DNA from: CAZECR01 sp964510495
GTDB taxonomy: Bacteria; Patescibacteriota; Patescibacteriia; Magasanikbacterales; GWA2-37-8
Direction: 5' to 3'
NCBI GenBank assembly: GCA_964510495.1
Contig: CAZECR010000015.1
Span: 1-23,453, forward strand
DNA: 23,453 bases
Positions within the stretch are counted from its first letter, which is position 1, and each line of letters starts with the position of its first letter. Below, one piece after another: positions 7,425-15,441 of the stretch. Both the position numbers and the translations under genes were made by a program. Under the pieces are notes generated by a model, which worked only from the letters and a program-made list of their open reading frames with translations, did not search any database and was not told where the DNA came from.

Positions 7425-8100
7425 ACGTAGACAGATCGTTAGCGGTAGTGTTGTTATACGTTGGTTGTTTGGTGCTTGCGAAATACGTCATTGCAATACT
7501 GAACACAAGATACACGATAGAAAGTCCAATAATAACCCACATCATGATCTTCTGACGTTTTTTGAAAAAATCAAAGCTTCCCCACCCGCCTTTTGCCCAG
7601 GCCATTTTCCGTCCTTTGCTGGCGAGCATGATCCAAACATAAATATTAAAAATTGGTACAAATGTACCCAAGGCCCAAAGATATAATTTGTTTCCAAGCG
7701 CCCAAACGAAAGGAACAAAGAATGCACTCCACGACCAACTCTCGATATACTGAATTTGCTCAGGTGTAAGACCTTGATAGAACGTATTTGTTTGGAGTTC
7801 TACGAGGTTCTGACCTGATAATTCCTTGCGTGTTAAATAGTAAATTGACAAGGGAACACAGATTATTAAACCAATAACCCCAAGCATGCCTACTAAACTA
7901 AAAATTACTTTAACGACCATCGCAGCACTTGTTGCACTTGTTGGCTGGGCTAAACCTACATAACCATCATTATCAAGGGTAGGTGTAACCATCGTTGAAC
8001 TCATGTACGAGCGGGCAACGGCATTACCGACAAAGGCAATGATAAGTAAAATAATCGGCGCGAGCAGTAAACCAAGACCAATTTTTTTATGTCGTGTCAT
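7405..8100 (-). CDS. Multi-pass membrane protein, DUF2628-like
   Basis: Function unknown. The 231-aa protein has a first helix near residues 7-27, a second at about 62-88, and a C-terminal part containing WSWSAFFVPFVWALGNK, two further hydrophobic stretches and GWGSFDFFKKRQK. The pattern of an aromatic W-x-A-FF segment, a lysine-capped helix and a basic GRKMAWAKGGW loop resembles DUF2628-type membrane proteins. This is pattern recognition only. The ATG at 8100 follows the SIMPL gene by 5 bases, and its end overlaps the TatD gene. It belongs to the packed metG-side cluster; no Shine-Dalgarno sequence is visible. Confidence 0.75.
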   Translation of the reverse strand: MTRHKKIGLGLLLAPIILLIIAFVGNAVARSYMSSTMVTPTLDNDGYVGLAQPTSATSAAMVVKVIFSLVGMLGVIGLIICVPLSIYYLTRKELSGQNLVELQTNTFYQGLTPEQIQYIESWSWSAFFVPFVWALGNKLYLWALGTFVPIFNIYVWIMLASKGRKMAWAKGGWGSFDFFKKRQKIMMWVIIGLSIVYLVFSIAMTYFASTKQPTYNNTTANDLSTYGATTR

Positions 8101-8105
8101 AGTAT

Positions 8106-8873
8106 TTAACGTAAAGAAAATGAGGCGCGAACAACGGCCATGACATTTTTATCAATGGAAGTTGTATCAAATGTACCGTAGTCAGAAACATCAGCAGAAT
8201 TAAGTGCCATTACCTGGAAGACACCCATGTCCGCTGAGCGCATACTACCTACTTTGGAACCGCTACTTTCCGCAATCTTCTCGGCACGGTCTTTGGCGTT
8301 TTTAGTTGCTTCAGCAAGCATGTCGAGTTTGAGGTCGTTAAGTTTTGAGAAATAATATTCAAGCGGGTCGCTCGTAAAGAAAATTCCCTGGTTAATAAGC
8401 GGGCCAGAATCTTTGGCTAGTTTGGTAATACCGTCAACATCACTTGAGTCAACAATCACCTGTTGCGACAAGGTATAACCAATAATTTTTCCAGTACTTC
8501 CAAAATTGGTTTGTTCGTATTGTGGATAAATACTAACTGGATTAATTGTAATCTGATCATCGCTAATTTTATTTTGTTTTAAATATGTTGTAATTGTTCC
8601 TGCTTCCCATTTCATCCGAGCATAACCATCTTGTAAATCTGTAACATCAACATTGTGCGAAAAAGTACTGCGCCATTTTACCATGTCGGAATGAATTTTA
8701 GTTTGAGACGATCCTGTTACGCTAACGGTGTCCCCAAGGCTCTTGGAGCGGTAGAACGTACCTGCTGCGATCAAAGCTACAATCACTAGGCCGAGCGCCA
8801 AGATAATCCCGAAACGCGATAAACCTTTGTTCGTAATCGTTTCCATACTATTAGGTTCAGATAAATAATACAT
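8106..8873 (-). CDS. SIMPL (DUF541) domain protein, membrane-anchored
   Basis: One N-terminal helix (RFGIILALGLVIVALIAAG) is followed by an extracytoplasmic domain. VSVTGSSQTKIHSDMVKW starts the SIMPL/DUF541 domain, and AEATKNAKDRAEKIAESSGSKVG is its characteristic helix. Relatives include BP26/OMP28-type proteins of unclear biochemical role. The start is ambiguous: the frame is open to an ATG at 8906 that overlaps cvpA by 34 bases. The ATG at 8873 forms a TAATG junction with the cvpA stop, and a further ATG lies at 8846. I chose 8873 because of that coupling; all three keep the helix and domain intact. The gene ends 5 bases before the next one. Confidence 0.88.
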   Translation of the reverse strand: MYYLSEPNSMETITNKGLSRFGIILALGLVIVALIAAGTFYRSKSLGDTVSVTGSSQTKIHSDMVKWRSTFSHNVDVTDLQDGYARMKWEAGTITTYLKQNKISDDQITINPVSIYPQYEQTNFGSTGKIIGYTLSQQVIVDSSDVDGITKLAKDSGPLINQGIFFTSDPLEYYFSKLNDLKLDMLAEATKNAKDRAEKIAESSGSKVGSMRSADMGVFQVMALNSADVSDYGTFDTTSIDKNVMAVVRASFSLR

Positions 8874-9463
8874 TATTTTTGAGTAGTACTGGCCATATTT
8901 TTCCAATTGAAATCTTTCGGCAACGATAATCCGTTTGGTAATGTTATTCCTGCTACGTCTCCTACCAAATCAACGAGCTCTTTCGGCAAGAGCGGCCAGA
9001 GAAATGAGGCGGCCTGAACAGCCTTCGGAGCCATCTTCGACTCACCGAGTTTAGCGATAAAGCCCGGACTCGGAGGATACCGCGTAATAAAGAAAATAGC
9101 AATTCCAACTACCAAGACACCTTCTACAAAACCAACAATTCCGCCTAAAATGTGATCAATGGTGCTGAGAAATGGTAGTCGAGTAATTATACCTACTGCT
9201 TTATTAATAAACCAGAACAAGAGACCAATAAGACGATTACTTATAACGAACAAAAGCAAGAAAACAACGATGCGAATAAAATTCGGTGACCAGCCCGTAA
9301 ATGTAACAAGTATGTCAGTCAGCGGTGCATAGTAATGGCCGGCGATATACACACCCAGGATAGTGCCAAGGAGCGATCCCAAGGTTTTTATAAATCCCGA
9401 ACGAAGCCCTGATAGCGCGAATAACGCCACTACCACAATAATCACTATGTCCCCCACTGGCAT
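8873..9463 (-). CDS. CvpA-family membrane protein
   Basis: Integral membrane protein of 196 aa with four predicted helices. The N-terminus DIVIIVVVALFALSGLRSGFIKTLGSLLG carries the CvpA pattern of a first helix followed by a G-x-R-x-G-F motif. A second conserved part, RLPFLSTIDHILGGIVGFVEGVLVVGI, matches the family's D-x-x-xGG-x-x-G signature. In other bacteria CvpA is needed for colicin V production and affects envelope homeostasis; the molecular role is not settled. The gene starts 21 bases after metG and joins the SIMPL gene by a TAATG overlap, so all three are probably one transcript. Confidence 0.88.
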   Translation of the reverse strand: MPVGDIVIIVVVALFALSGLRSGFIKTLGSLLGTILGVYIAGHYYAPLTDILVTFTGWSPNFIRIVVFLLLFVISNRLIGLLFWFINKAVGIITRLPFLSTIDHILGGIVGFVEGVLVVGIAIFFITRYPPSPGFIAKLGESKMAPKAVQAASFLWPLLPKELVDLVGDVAGITLPNGLSLPKDFNWKNMASTTQK

Positions 9464-9484
9464 ATGGTTATGTTAAAATTAAAA

Positions 9485-11035
9485 TTATTTTTTTGACACA
9501 GTTTCTTCCAGGCGTGGAAATAACATTGCGGTCTTAGTAATTTTATTACCGACCACCAACCCTACCCATTGATTCAGCTCAGCGAGCGGTTTGGCAAACT
9601 CTTTTTCTACTTCAAGCCCTAGCTGACGCAGAATACTTTCAGCGGTTTCGGGAATGATCGGCCAAAGCATGAGGGCAATATGACGCAGACTTTCGACTAA
9701 GTGGTGGAGGAGATCATTAACCTGAATGGTTTCACCTTGTTTAGCCAAGGCCCATGGCTGCTTGTCGGAAATCAGCTGATCACAATGCGTGACAAAGCGC
9801 ATCACTTCTTCAAGCGCATGATCAAAGCGCCAGCGATGCATTGCTTCGGTGTAGGCTGGCCAAACTTTGGCACTGAGAAAATCAATCAACTCATTGTTAA
9901 CAGTGGTAACTGGCGGCACTACACTCTCACAATATTTTTCAACCATTGTGAGTATTCGATTAGTCAAATTACCCACACCATTTGCCAAATCACCTTGATA
10001 GCGTTCCAAAAATTTAGCGCGCGAAAAATCACCGTCATTATCAAACGGAATTTCGCGCATGAGGAAATAACGAACAGCTTCGAGTGGAAATTCTTCGGCA
10101 AGCTCGAGCGGGTTAATGACGTTGCCAATAGTTTTGCTCATCTTTTGGCCTTCAACCGTAATCCAACCATGTACCGCAATCTGTTTCGGTGGCTCAAGCC
10201 CGGCGGCCATAAGCATGGCCGGCCACAAAAGTGAATGAAAACGATTAATTTCTTTTCCGACCAAGTGTGTTCCTGGCCAATATTGCTTGAATAAACTTTC
10301 TTCTGCGCTGCCATAGCCAAGTGCTGTAATATAGTTGGTGAGCGCGTCAAACCAGACATACATTACCTGGGTTTCATCCCCTGGCACAGGCACGCCCCAG
10401 GCTAATTTTTCTTTTACACGCGAAATACTAACGTCTTCAAGACCGCTCTTTAACATATTAAAGACTTCTTTGTATTTACTTTCCGGAGTGACAAAAGCTG
10501 GATTATTTTTAAACAAAAATTCCAGTGGTTCTTGGTAACGCGACAAGCGGAAGAAATAATTTTCTTCAGTAAGGAGCTCAGGTACAGTGTGGTGGTCGGG
10601 ACATTTTCCATCAACGAGATCTTTTTCAGTCTTAAAGCTTTCGCAGCCAATGCAGTAGAGTCCGGTATAGGCTTTCTTGTAAATATCTCCGTTTGCGGCC
10701 ACAGCGCTCCAGAATTTTTGAGCGCCTTGTTTGTGGCGCTCTTCGGTAGTGCGAATAAAATCCGAATTGGAAATATTCCAACTATCCGCCAAATTTTGAT
10801 AGAGGGCTGACATTTTAGCGGCATAATTATCTGGTGACAAACCGAAGTCTGCAGCTGTTTTAACCACCTTCAGTCCGTGTTCATCAGTACCGGTCAAAAA
10901 GAAGACTTGGTTACCTATCAGTCGCTGGTAGCGCGCCATAACATCGGCATACAAAAATTCAATGGCGTGACCAATATGCGGCGCGGCACTGGCGTACGGA
11001 ATAGCGGTACTGAGAAAATAACTGTCTTTTTTCAT
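9485..11035 (-). CDS. metG: Methionyl-tRNA synthetase, short form
   Basis: Cytoplasmic class I aminoacyl-tRNA synthetase that charges tRNA-Met. The HIGH motif is at residues 20-23 (PHIGHA) and the KMSKT motif near residue 300 (GQKMSKTIGN). The zinc knuckle region has CIGCESFKTEKDLVDGKCPDH, with three cysteines plus His. WFDALTNYI and the alpha-helical anticodon-binding domain follow. At 516 aa the protein ends after that domain and lacks the C-terminal Arc1p/EMAP-like tRNA-binding domain found in longer bacterial forms. The ATG at 11035 follows rsmI by 9 bases, so the two are co-transcribed. No Shine-Dalgarno sequence is present. Confidence 0.96.
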   Translation of the reverse strand: MKKDSYFLSTAIPYASAAPHIGHAIEFLYADVMARYQRLIGNQVFFLTGTDEHGLKVVKTAADFGLSPDNYAAKMSALYQNLADSWNISNSDFIRTTEERHKQGAQKFWSAVAANGDIYKKAYTGLYCIGCESFKTEKDLVDGKCPDHHTVPELLTEENYFFRLSRYQEPLEFLFKNNPAFVTPESKYKEVFNMLKSGLEDVSISRVKEKLAWGVPVPGDETQVMYVWFDALTNYITALGYGSAEESLFKQYWPGTHLVGKEINRFHSLLWPAMLMAAGLEPPKQIAVHGWITVEGQKMSKTIGNVINPLELAEEFPLEAVRYFLMREIPFDNDGDFSRAKFLERYQGDLANGVGNLTNRILTMVEKYCESVVPPVTTVNNELIDFLSAKVWPAYTEAMHRWRFDHALEEVMRFVTHCDQLISDKQPWALAKQGETIQVNDLLHHLVESLRHIALMLWPIIPETAESILRQLGLEVEKEFAKPLAELNQWVGLVVGNKITKTAMLFPRLEETVSKK

Positions 11036-11044
11036 AACAAAAAA

Positions 11045-11716
11045 TTAATGCTTGATTACTACCACAAACTCCCCTCGATCGTCTTTCATCTGCTCACCAA
11101 TGGTTGCAATGGTTCCGCGATAGGTGGTCTCAAATTTTTTAGTAAGCTCTCGGCACACCATTATTTCTCGAGCTCCCTCAAAAAAAGAAACGAGTTCTGT
11201 TAAGCACTTTTTAATACGGTGACCCGATTCGTAGAACACTATAGTATACGGACTTTCAGCAGCCTCTTTAAAAAATTTTTGTCGCTTCGTTTTGTGCGGA
11301 GGGAAACCCAAGAATAAAAATTTATCTGTTGGAAAACCGGAAATAGATAACGCTGCTGCGACCGCCGAAACACCTGGAATAGGAATGATTTGCGTAGCTG
11401 GATTGTATTTGAGCACCGCTTCAACGAGCACATTGCCTGGATCGCTAATTCCGGGTGTTCCCGCATCGGTAACAAGGGCGATATTTGTACCTGCTTCCAG
11501 TCGTTCTACAATTTCTTTTATTTTTTTAGCATCACTATGCTGATGATAACTCATTGTTTGAGTAGTAATACCAAAATGAGTTAATAAATTTTTTGTTACT
11601 CGAGTGTCTTCACACAAAACAAGATCGACCGCTCGAAGCGTTGATATACCGCGCTCAGTAAAATCACTGAGGTTACCAATGGGTGTAGCTACAATATAGA
11701 GAATTCCAGAGTCCAT
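11045..11716 (-). CDS. rsmI: 16S rRNA (cytidine1402-2'-O)-methyltransferase
   Basis: SAM-dependent enzyme that 2'-O-methylates C1402 in the decoding centre of 16S rRNA. The start ILYIVATPIGNLSDFTERG is the RsmI hallmark. CEDTR, ALVTDAGTPGISDPG and IPGVSAVAAALSISGFPTD are the conserved SAM-binding segments of the tetrapyrrole-methylase-like fold. At 223 aa it is shorter than the ~280 aa common form and lacks the C-terminal extension. Its own promoter lies directly upstream; only 9 bases separate the -10 box from the ATG at 11716. It forms a transcription unit with metG and probably the genes after it. Confidence 0.95.
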   Translation of the reverse strand: MDSGILYIVATPIGNLSDFTERGISTLRAVDLVLCEDTRVTKNLLTHFGITTQTMSYHQHSDAKKIKEIVERLEAGTNIALVTDAGTPGISDPGNVLVEAVLKYNPATQIIPIPGVSAVAAALSISGFPTDKFLFLGFPPHKTKRQKFFKEAAESPYTIVFYESGHRIKKCLTELVSFFEGAREIMVCRELTKKFETTYRGTIATIGEQMKDDRGEFVVVIKH

Positions 11717-11725
11717 AATAGGCGT

Positions 11726-11754
11726 ATTCTAGCAAAACAGAGCTAAAAGGTAAA
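11726..11754 (-). promoter_or_regulatory. Promoter of rsmI-metG unit
   Basis: On the minus strand TTTACC (11754-11749), a 17-base spacer and TAGAAT (11731-11726) precede the rsmI ATG. The 9-base gap from -10 box to ATG predicts a leaderless mRNA. It lies in the 53-base spacer after the PIG-L gene. Confidence 0.55.
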
Positions 11755-11769
11755 GGCCCGTCGTTAAGA

Positions 11770-12672
11770 CTACTTTTTAATTTCTGGAAGAAAATCTGTC
11801 TCATCAAGCAAGTATTCAAAAGGACTCTTGGCCCAACGATGTAAAAGTGCCGGAACAGAATGTTCTCCAATTGCAAACCGCCCATTTTTGGGATCCCACA
11901 CAAAATAATGAGCAAGTGCCAGACCTTTCTGGGTCAATTCAAGAGGACGTACCGGTTGCGGATGACCATCGCCAATCTTTTCGGAAAAAAATTGTTTTTG
12001 GTGAATACCTTTGAACTCGCGCAGGGCTTCACGCAATGCCAGGTGATCACCATGCTGAGCATTCAACGCGCCGAGATTTGCTGCAAGCGTAACATAGGTA
12101 CCATCCCCTACTATTTTAAACACTTGATCGATGGCCTGTGAAGCCGTAGCAATAGTTAGCGTATCGTTAATGTAGAGAGGGGTTTCGGAACCAAAAACTT
12201 CTCCTGGATTAGCAAACCAAATGTGATCCGGAGGAATTCCGAGCGCTGCTACTGATGAAACATACTCCTTATTACGCGCTTCTGTAAAAGCACGCGCATC
12301 GAGAGGGTCGTACCCTTCGCGAGCTGGACGATGAAAACGACGGTACACCGTATCAAAAACAGGGTGATGATTACTGTCTTCACCATTAATAATGTGCCGC
12401 GCGCTCGAAGCGGAGCCGTCAGTTACCATCACAACATACACCTGCCTTCCACTTGCCACCGCTTGTTGCATCGCTCCGCCCATAAACATTTCGTCGTCCT
12501 GATGAGGCAGTAGAAAAACTACAGGTAATAAGTCTGAGACAAGCGATGCTGATTCGGTTATTTTTTTATTCTGCGCTACATAAAATTGATATACGCCTAC
12601 CCCACCAAGTACAACCAGTACAATACTTAGAAGCAACACCACACTTTTTGAAAGCGGACGAACGAATTTCAC
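11770..12672 (-). CDS. Membrane-anchored PIG-L family deacetylase
   Basis: Zinc-dependent deacetylase fold (LmbE/PIG-L), in relatives acting on N-acetyl groups of GlcNAc-containing substrates. The metal-binding motif is PHQDDE at residues 56-61, with Gln in place of the usual Pro. The second metal motif HGDHLALREAL is near residue 205, and VTDGSASSARH follows the first strand. A hydrophobic anchor (VVLLLSIVLVVLGGVGVYQF) at residues 11-30 places the catalytic domain outside the cytoplasm. The start is a GTG at 12672, 10 bases after the Nramp stop; no better ATG exists. The substrate is unknown; a cell-surface glycan is a reasonable guess. Confidence 0.88.
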   Translation of the reverse strand: MKFVRPLSKSVVLLLSIVLVVLGGVGVYQFYVAQNKKITESASLVSDLLPVVFLLPHQDDEMFMGGAMQQAVASGRQVYVVMVTDGSASSARHIINGEDSNHHPVFDTVYRRFHRPAREGYDPLDARAFTEARNKEYVSSVAALGIPPDHIWFANPGEVFGSETPLYINDTLTIATASQAIDQVFKIVGDGTYVTLAANLGALNAQHGDHLALREALREFKGIHQKQFFSEKIGDGHPQPVRPLELTQKGLALAHYFVWDPKNGRFAIGEHSVPALLHRWAKSPFEYLLDETDFLPEIKK

Positions 12673-12682
12673 ACCTAATAAA

Positions 12683-13957
12683 CTATTTTATGAAATACGA
12701 ACCAACCAGTGCCAACCCAGCGAGCGACATGACAACCGTAATGATAATTCCAAACGTATTCGAAAGCGCTGAGTTAGTATGGCGACCCATAACTTTTTTA
12801 TTGTTTGCCAAACACAAAATCAAGATCATAAGCGGCGGAGCAACGACACCATTAAGCACAGCTGTATAATAGAGCATTTTGAACGGCGGGATGCCAACAA
12901 AATTTACCAAGAGCCCCACTAAAGTTGCCAAGGTAATAATTCCGTAGAAACCATGTGCTTCTGAAAGTTTGCGATACAATCCAGATTTCCAGCCCATAGC
13001 TTCGGCGATAGCGTAGGATGCTGAACCGGATAATACCGGGACTGTAAGCAATCCCGTACCAATAATACCTATGGTAAAAAGTATAAAGGCAAAATTACCA
13101 GCAAGCGGCCGGAGCGCTTCTGCAGCTTCAGTCGCTGTATTAATACTGGTAATACCGTTGGCCCCAAGCGTGCTCGCAGCTGTGACAATAATAAAAAAAG
13201 TAATAATGTTGGAAAAAAACATGCCAACAACAGTATCGTTTTTCATGTTGGTAATGTCTCGTTTGGTAATATGCGGTATTCCTTCACCAAAAGCAGTAAT
13301 TTTTTTGTGATCGATTTCTTCTTCAACTTCTTCATCTGCTTGCCAAAAAAAGAGATACGGAGAAATTGTAGTACCCAAAAGTGCTACAATATTAAATAAG
13401 TACTCTCTACTCCACACAAAATGCGGAATCAGGGTTGAAGTCGCAACAACGCGCCAATCTAACTTTACCACGAATACAGTGACAATATAGGCACAGAGTG
13501 ATAGAGCCAAATATTTTAAATACTTAACGTAGACATGGTAGGAAACAAAAATTTCTAAAGCAAGAGTTACAACGGTAATTAAAATAAGAAGGACCACAAA
13601 CGGGAGTGGAATGACCAGCCCGAGCGCTGAAGCCATAGCCCCAAGATCTGCGCCGATATTAATAGTGTTAGCGAGCAGCAGAATTGCTACCGCGCCGTAT
13701 AAAAGCGGTCTCCCATAGTGTTTTTTAATTACCCCCGAAAGTCCTTGGCCAGTGACAAGTCCAATACGTCCGCACATTTCCTGAATAGCAATCATGAACG
13801 GAAGAGTCAAAATAGTAAGCCACAGCTGACTAAAACCAAACTGCGCTCCGGTTTGTGAATACGTGGCGATGCCGGACGGATCGTCATCTGAGGCACCCGT
13901 GATAAATCCTGGTCCACACCCCTTAAGAAAACGCTTGAGCGCTTTAAGTAATTTCAT
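12683..13957 (-). CDS. Nramp-related divalent metal transporter with altered metal-site motifs
   Basis: Integral membrane transporter of 424 aa with about 11 helices. The first helix carries SDDDPSGIATYSQTGAQFG (D26-P-S-G). Classical Nramp proteins have DPGN there, and their helix-6 MPH motif is represented here by TTISPYLFFWQA. The Asn and Met ligands that favour Mn/Fe are therefore absent. The overall fold, GPGFITGASDDDPSG start and GQGLSGVIKKHYG segment place it in COG1914. Such divergent members include Nramp-related magnesium transporters, so Mg2+ or another divalent ion is possible. The ATG at 13957 follows a promoter; no Shine-Dalgarno sequence. PIG-L follows after 10 bases. Confidence 0.88.
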   Translation of the reverse strand: MKLLKALKRFLKGCGPGFITGASDDDPSGIATYSQTGAQFGFSQLWLTILTLPFMIAIQEMCGRIGLVTGQGLSGVIKKHYGRPLLYGAVAILLLANTINIGADLGAMASALGLVIPLPFVVLLILITVVTLALEIFVSYHVYVKYLKYLALSLCAYIVTVFVVKLDWRVVATSTLIPHFVWSREYLFNIVALLGTTISPYLFFWQADEEVEEEIDHKKITAFGEGIPHITKRDITNMKNDTVVGMFFSNIITFFIIVTAASTLGANGITSINTATEAAEALRPLAGNFAFILFTIGIIGTGLLTVPVLSGSASYAIAEAMGWKSGLYRKLSEAHGFYGIITLATLVGLLVNFVGIPPFKMLYYTAVLNGVVAPPLMILILCLANNKKVMGRHTNSALSNTFGIIITVVMSLAGLALVGSYFIK

Positions 13958-13984
13958 AGTTTAAAAATACCAAAAAGTACTCTT

Positions 13985-14013
13985 AGTATAGCGTATTTTG
14001 CGTAAATCAACAA
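13985..14013 (-). promoter_or_regulatory. Promoter of the Nramp-PIG-L unit
   Basis: TTGTTG (14013-14008), a 17-base spacer and TATACT (13990-13985) on the minus strand. The -10 box is good and the -35 box weak. The gap to the ATG is 27 bases, so a short leader without a Shine-Dalgarno sequence is expected. Confidence 0.5.
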
Positions 14014-14076
14014 CGAGGAAACTTGCCATTTTTAAGATGGGCGTGCTAGTGTATCTAAGGTTTTAATTTTGTACCT

Positions 14077-14436
14077 ATGAAAAAACTTCTTTTTACCCTG
14101 ACTCTAGCTGGATTAGTACTGGGTAACCCAGCCCTAGCTGCAACTAAAGCTCCAACTCCCAAAAAAGCAGTCGTCGCTAAGACAGTAGCTAAGATAAAAA
14201 CGCCTGTTAAAAAGGTAACAACTATTACTAAACCAAAAACAGTAACAAACGTAGCGGTTGCGAAAGGACAAAAGGCACCTCCAGCTGGCTATCTTGAACT
14301 TATCAGCCAAGCTCACACCGCTTACCTGGCAGCCAGCGCCAAAGCTAAAGCTTCGAAATCAAAAACCGCCCTTGAAGCTGCTGAAAAAGCCTATAGCGAA
14401 GCCATGGAAAAAGCCTCGAGCATGCTTGGAGGTTAA
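14077..14436 (+). CDS. Secreted Lys/Ala-rich small protein
   Basis: Not a recognised family. The 119-aa product starts with a clear Sec signal peptide (MKKLLFTLTLAGLVLGNPALA, cleavage after residue 21). A low-complexity tract of Lys, Ala, Thr, Pro and Val follows (about residues 22-68). The last 45 residues form a probable helix rich in Ala, Lys and Glu. The mature protein is strongly basic in its first half. Binding to an acidic envelope polymer or to DNA is conceivable but unsupported. It is transcribed alone, divergent from the Nramp gene and convergent with the pilin-like gene, and it ends at a bidirectional terminator. No Shine-Dalgarno sequence precedes the ATG. Confidence 0.8.
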   Translation: MKKLLFTLTLAGLVLGNPALAATKAPTPKKAVVAKTVAKIKTPVKKVTTITKPKTVTNVAVAKGQKAPPAGYLELISQAHTAYLAASAKAKASKSKTALEAAEKAYSEAMEKASSMLGG

Positions 14437-14450
14437 AAATATATATTAAA

Positions 14451-14480
14451 AAAACAAGCGTTTCTAAAGACGCTTGTTTT
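14451..14480. terminator. Bidirectional intrinsic terminator
   Basis: AAAACAAGCGT (14451-14461) pairs with ACGCTTGTTTT (14470-14480) around an 8-base loop. T-runs follow on both strands. It serves the two convergent genes ending at 14436 and 14489. Confidence 0.88.
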
Positions 14481-14488
14481 TTATTTTG

Positions 14489-15115
14489 TTAGAGACCGAT
14501 ATCATTCACAACCGGCGTGCCGGCGGGAGCAGTCGCAGCAGTATCGACCGTACCATTAAACGCTTTAACAACATACATAACGATGCTATTGGCGCTTAAA
14601 ATAATAATGATTCCAATAATCGCGTTGAAGAGCGTGTGCTTGGCAGACGCAGCTCGTTCATCATTGCCGCCAGCGGTCAAATAGGTAAACCCAGCCAAAA
14701 GGATCATGACCAAGAAAACAATGCCTAAAAAGCTTAATGCAACACGAACTAACTGAGCAATAATAAGACGGGGATCAGCTGATCCTAGCCCCAAAAAACT
14801 TCCAAAAGACACTACGTCCACAACTGGAGTTTGAGTATAATTTGGAGTTGGAAGGTCGGGTTGCTCTGTAATAGCAGGAACGAGCGGTGGTTCTGGTTGA
14901 GGTGCCGGCACTTCTGGCTCTGGGGTTGGCTGCGGGACATCTGGTTGAGGTGTAGGCGGTGGAAGATCAGGCTGCTCGGTAATAGGCGGGACTGGTTCGG
15001 TTGTTTGCGCCATTGTGTTACTTGGCACACCTAAAAATAGAGCAACGGCAAATAAAAGCACCATACTACGCAGCTGCTGTCGGTGATGTGCAGGTACATT
15101 GGTAATAATTTTCAT
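14489..15115 (-). CDS. T4SS pilin-like (TrbC/VirB2-type) membrane protein with Pro-rich linker
   Basis: The 208-aa product has a signal peptide (cleavage near TMA|QT, residue 36), then a proline-rich linker (residues 40-92). In the linker the octamer ITEQPDLP occurs twice (45-52 and 82-89), around PQPDVPQPTPEPEVPAPQPE repeats. Two helices at about 122-146 and 161-184 are joined by the loop TAGGNDERAASAKH. This two-helix arrangement with a G-G-x-(D/E)-x-(K/R) loop is typical of TrbC/VirB2-like pilin proteins that are frequent in Patescibacteria. No other conjugation or secretion gene lies in the window, so a role in a pilus or surface structure is inference. It ends at the shared terminator. 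Confidence 0.78.
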   Translation of the reverse strand: MKIITNVPAHHRQQLRSMVLLFAVALFLGVPSNTMAQTTEPVPPITEQPDLPPPTPQPDVPQPTPEPEVPAPQPEPPLVPAITEQPDLPTPNYTQTPVVDVVSFGSFLGLGSADPRLIIAQLVRVALSFLGIVFLVMILLAGFTYLTAGGNDERAASAKHTLFNAIIGIIIILSANSIVMYVVKAFNGTVDTAATAPAGTPVVNDIGL

Positions 15116-15130
15116 ACTGCTAAAAAATAC

Positions 15131-15162
15131 TTAAAAAGAGGCAGCGTGAGTATCGCGTTGCC
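15131..15162 (-). terminator. Terminator-like hairpin just upstream of the pilin-like gene
   Basis: On the minus strand GGCAACG (15162-15156) pairs with CGCTGCC (15146-15140), with one G-T pair, followed by TCTTTTTAAG. It ends about 16 bases before the pilin-like ATG. It could end an upstream small RNA or act as an attenuator of the pilin-like gene. Confidence 0.5.
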
Positions 15163-15394
15163 TAACTTTAAGGGAGAAAGAGAAAGACCGAATCACTACC
15201 TTAAAAAATGCATAACAAGGATACTCATTGCGCTTACGAAAGCTCATCCACTAACCAGTCCTAGCACGCGGCAGGGCTTTACGTAACGAAAGCTTTTTCC
15301 TTGGTTATACACTGTTTTAGATAGTGATGTTCTGTCCTTATATAGGTACCGTACTCCCCTCAAATAAAAGCACAAGTGGATAACTTTGTAGAAT

Positions 15395-15426
15395 TTAAAA
15401 ACAGCGTGTTAGCAAGCTGTTTTTAA
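15395..15426 (-). terminator. Intrinsic terminator of the putative lipoprotein gene
   Basis: TTAAAAACAGC (15395-15405) pairs with GCTGTTTTTAA (15416-15426). The minus strand ends in TTTTTAA. It lies 15 bases after the stop of the gene at 15442-16131. Confidence 0.65.
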
Positions 15427-15441
15427 GCCGTGTGTATAGCG

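Larger units (their letters stand above)
15116..15441. other. 326-base gene-free stretch with hairpins; possible ncRNA
   Basis: No plausible protein gene. Two related hairpin-forming copies are present: GCTTACGAAAGCT (15232-15244) and GCTTTACGTAACGAAAGCT (15276-15294). The stretch is bounded by terminator-like hairpins at 15131-15162 and 15395-15426, both with T-runs on the minus strand. No known RNA family could be recognised. Confidence 0.4.

Noticed and set aside
9701..10234. 177-codon plus-strand frame opposite metG
   Set aside because: Lies fully inside metG, which is intact and clearly coding; no promoter or start signal.
15232..15294. c-di-GMP or other known riboswitch upstream of the pilin-like gene
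   Set aside because: A short GTAAAGCC-like match was seen on the minus strand, but the conserved core and stem order of the family could not be found.
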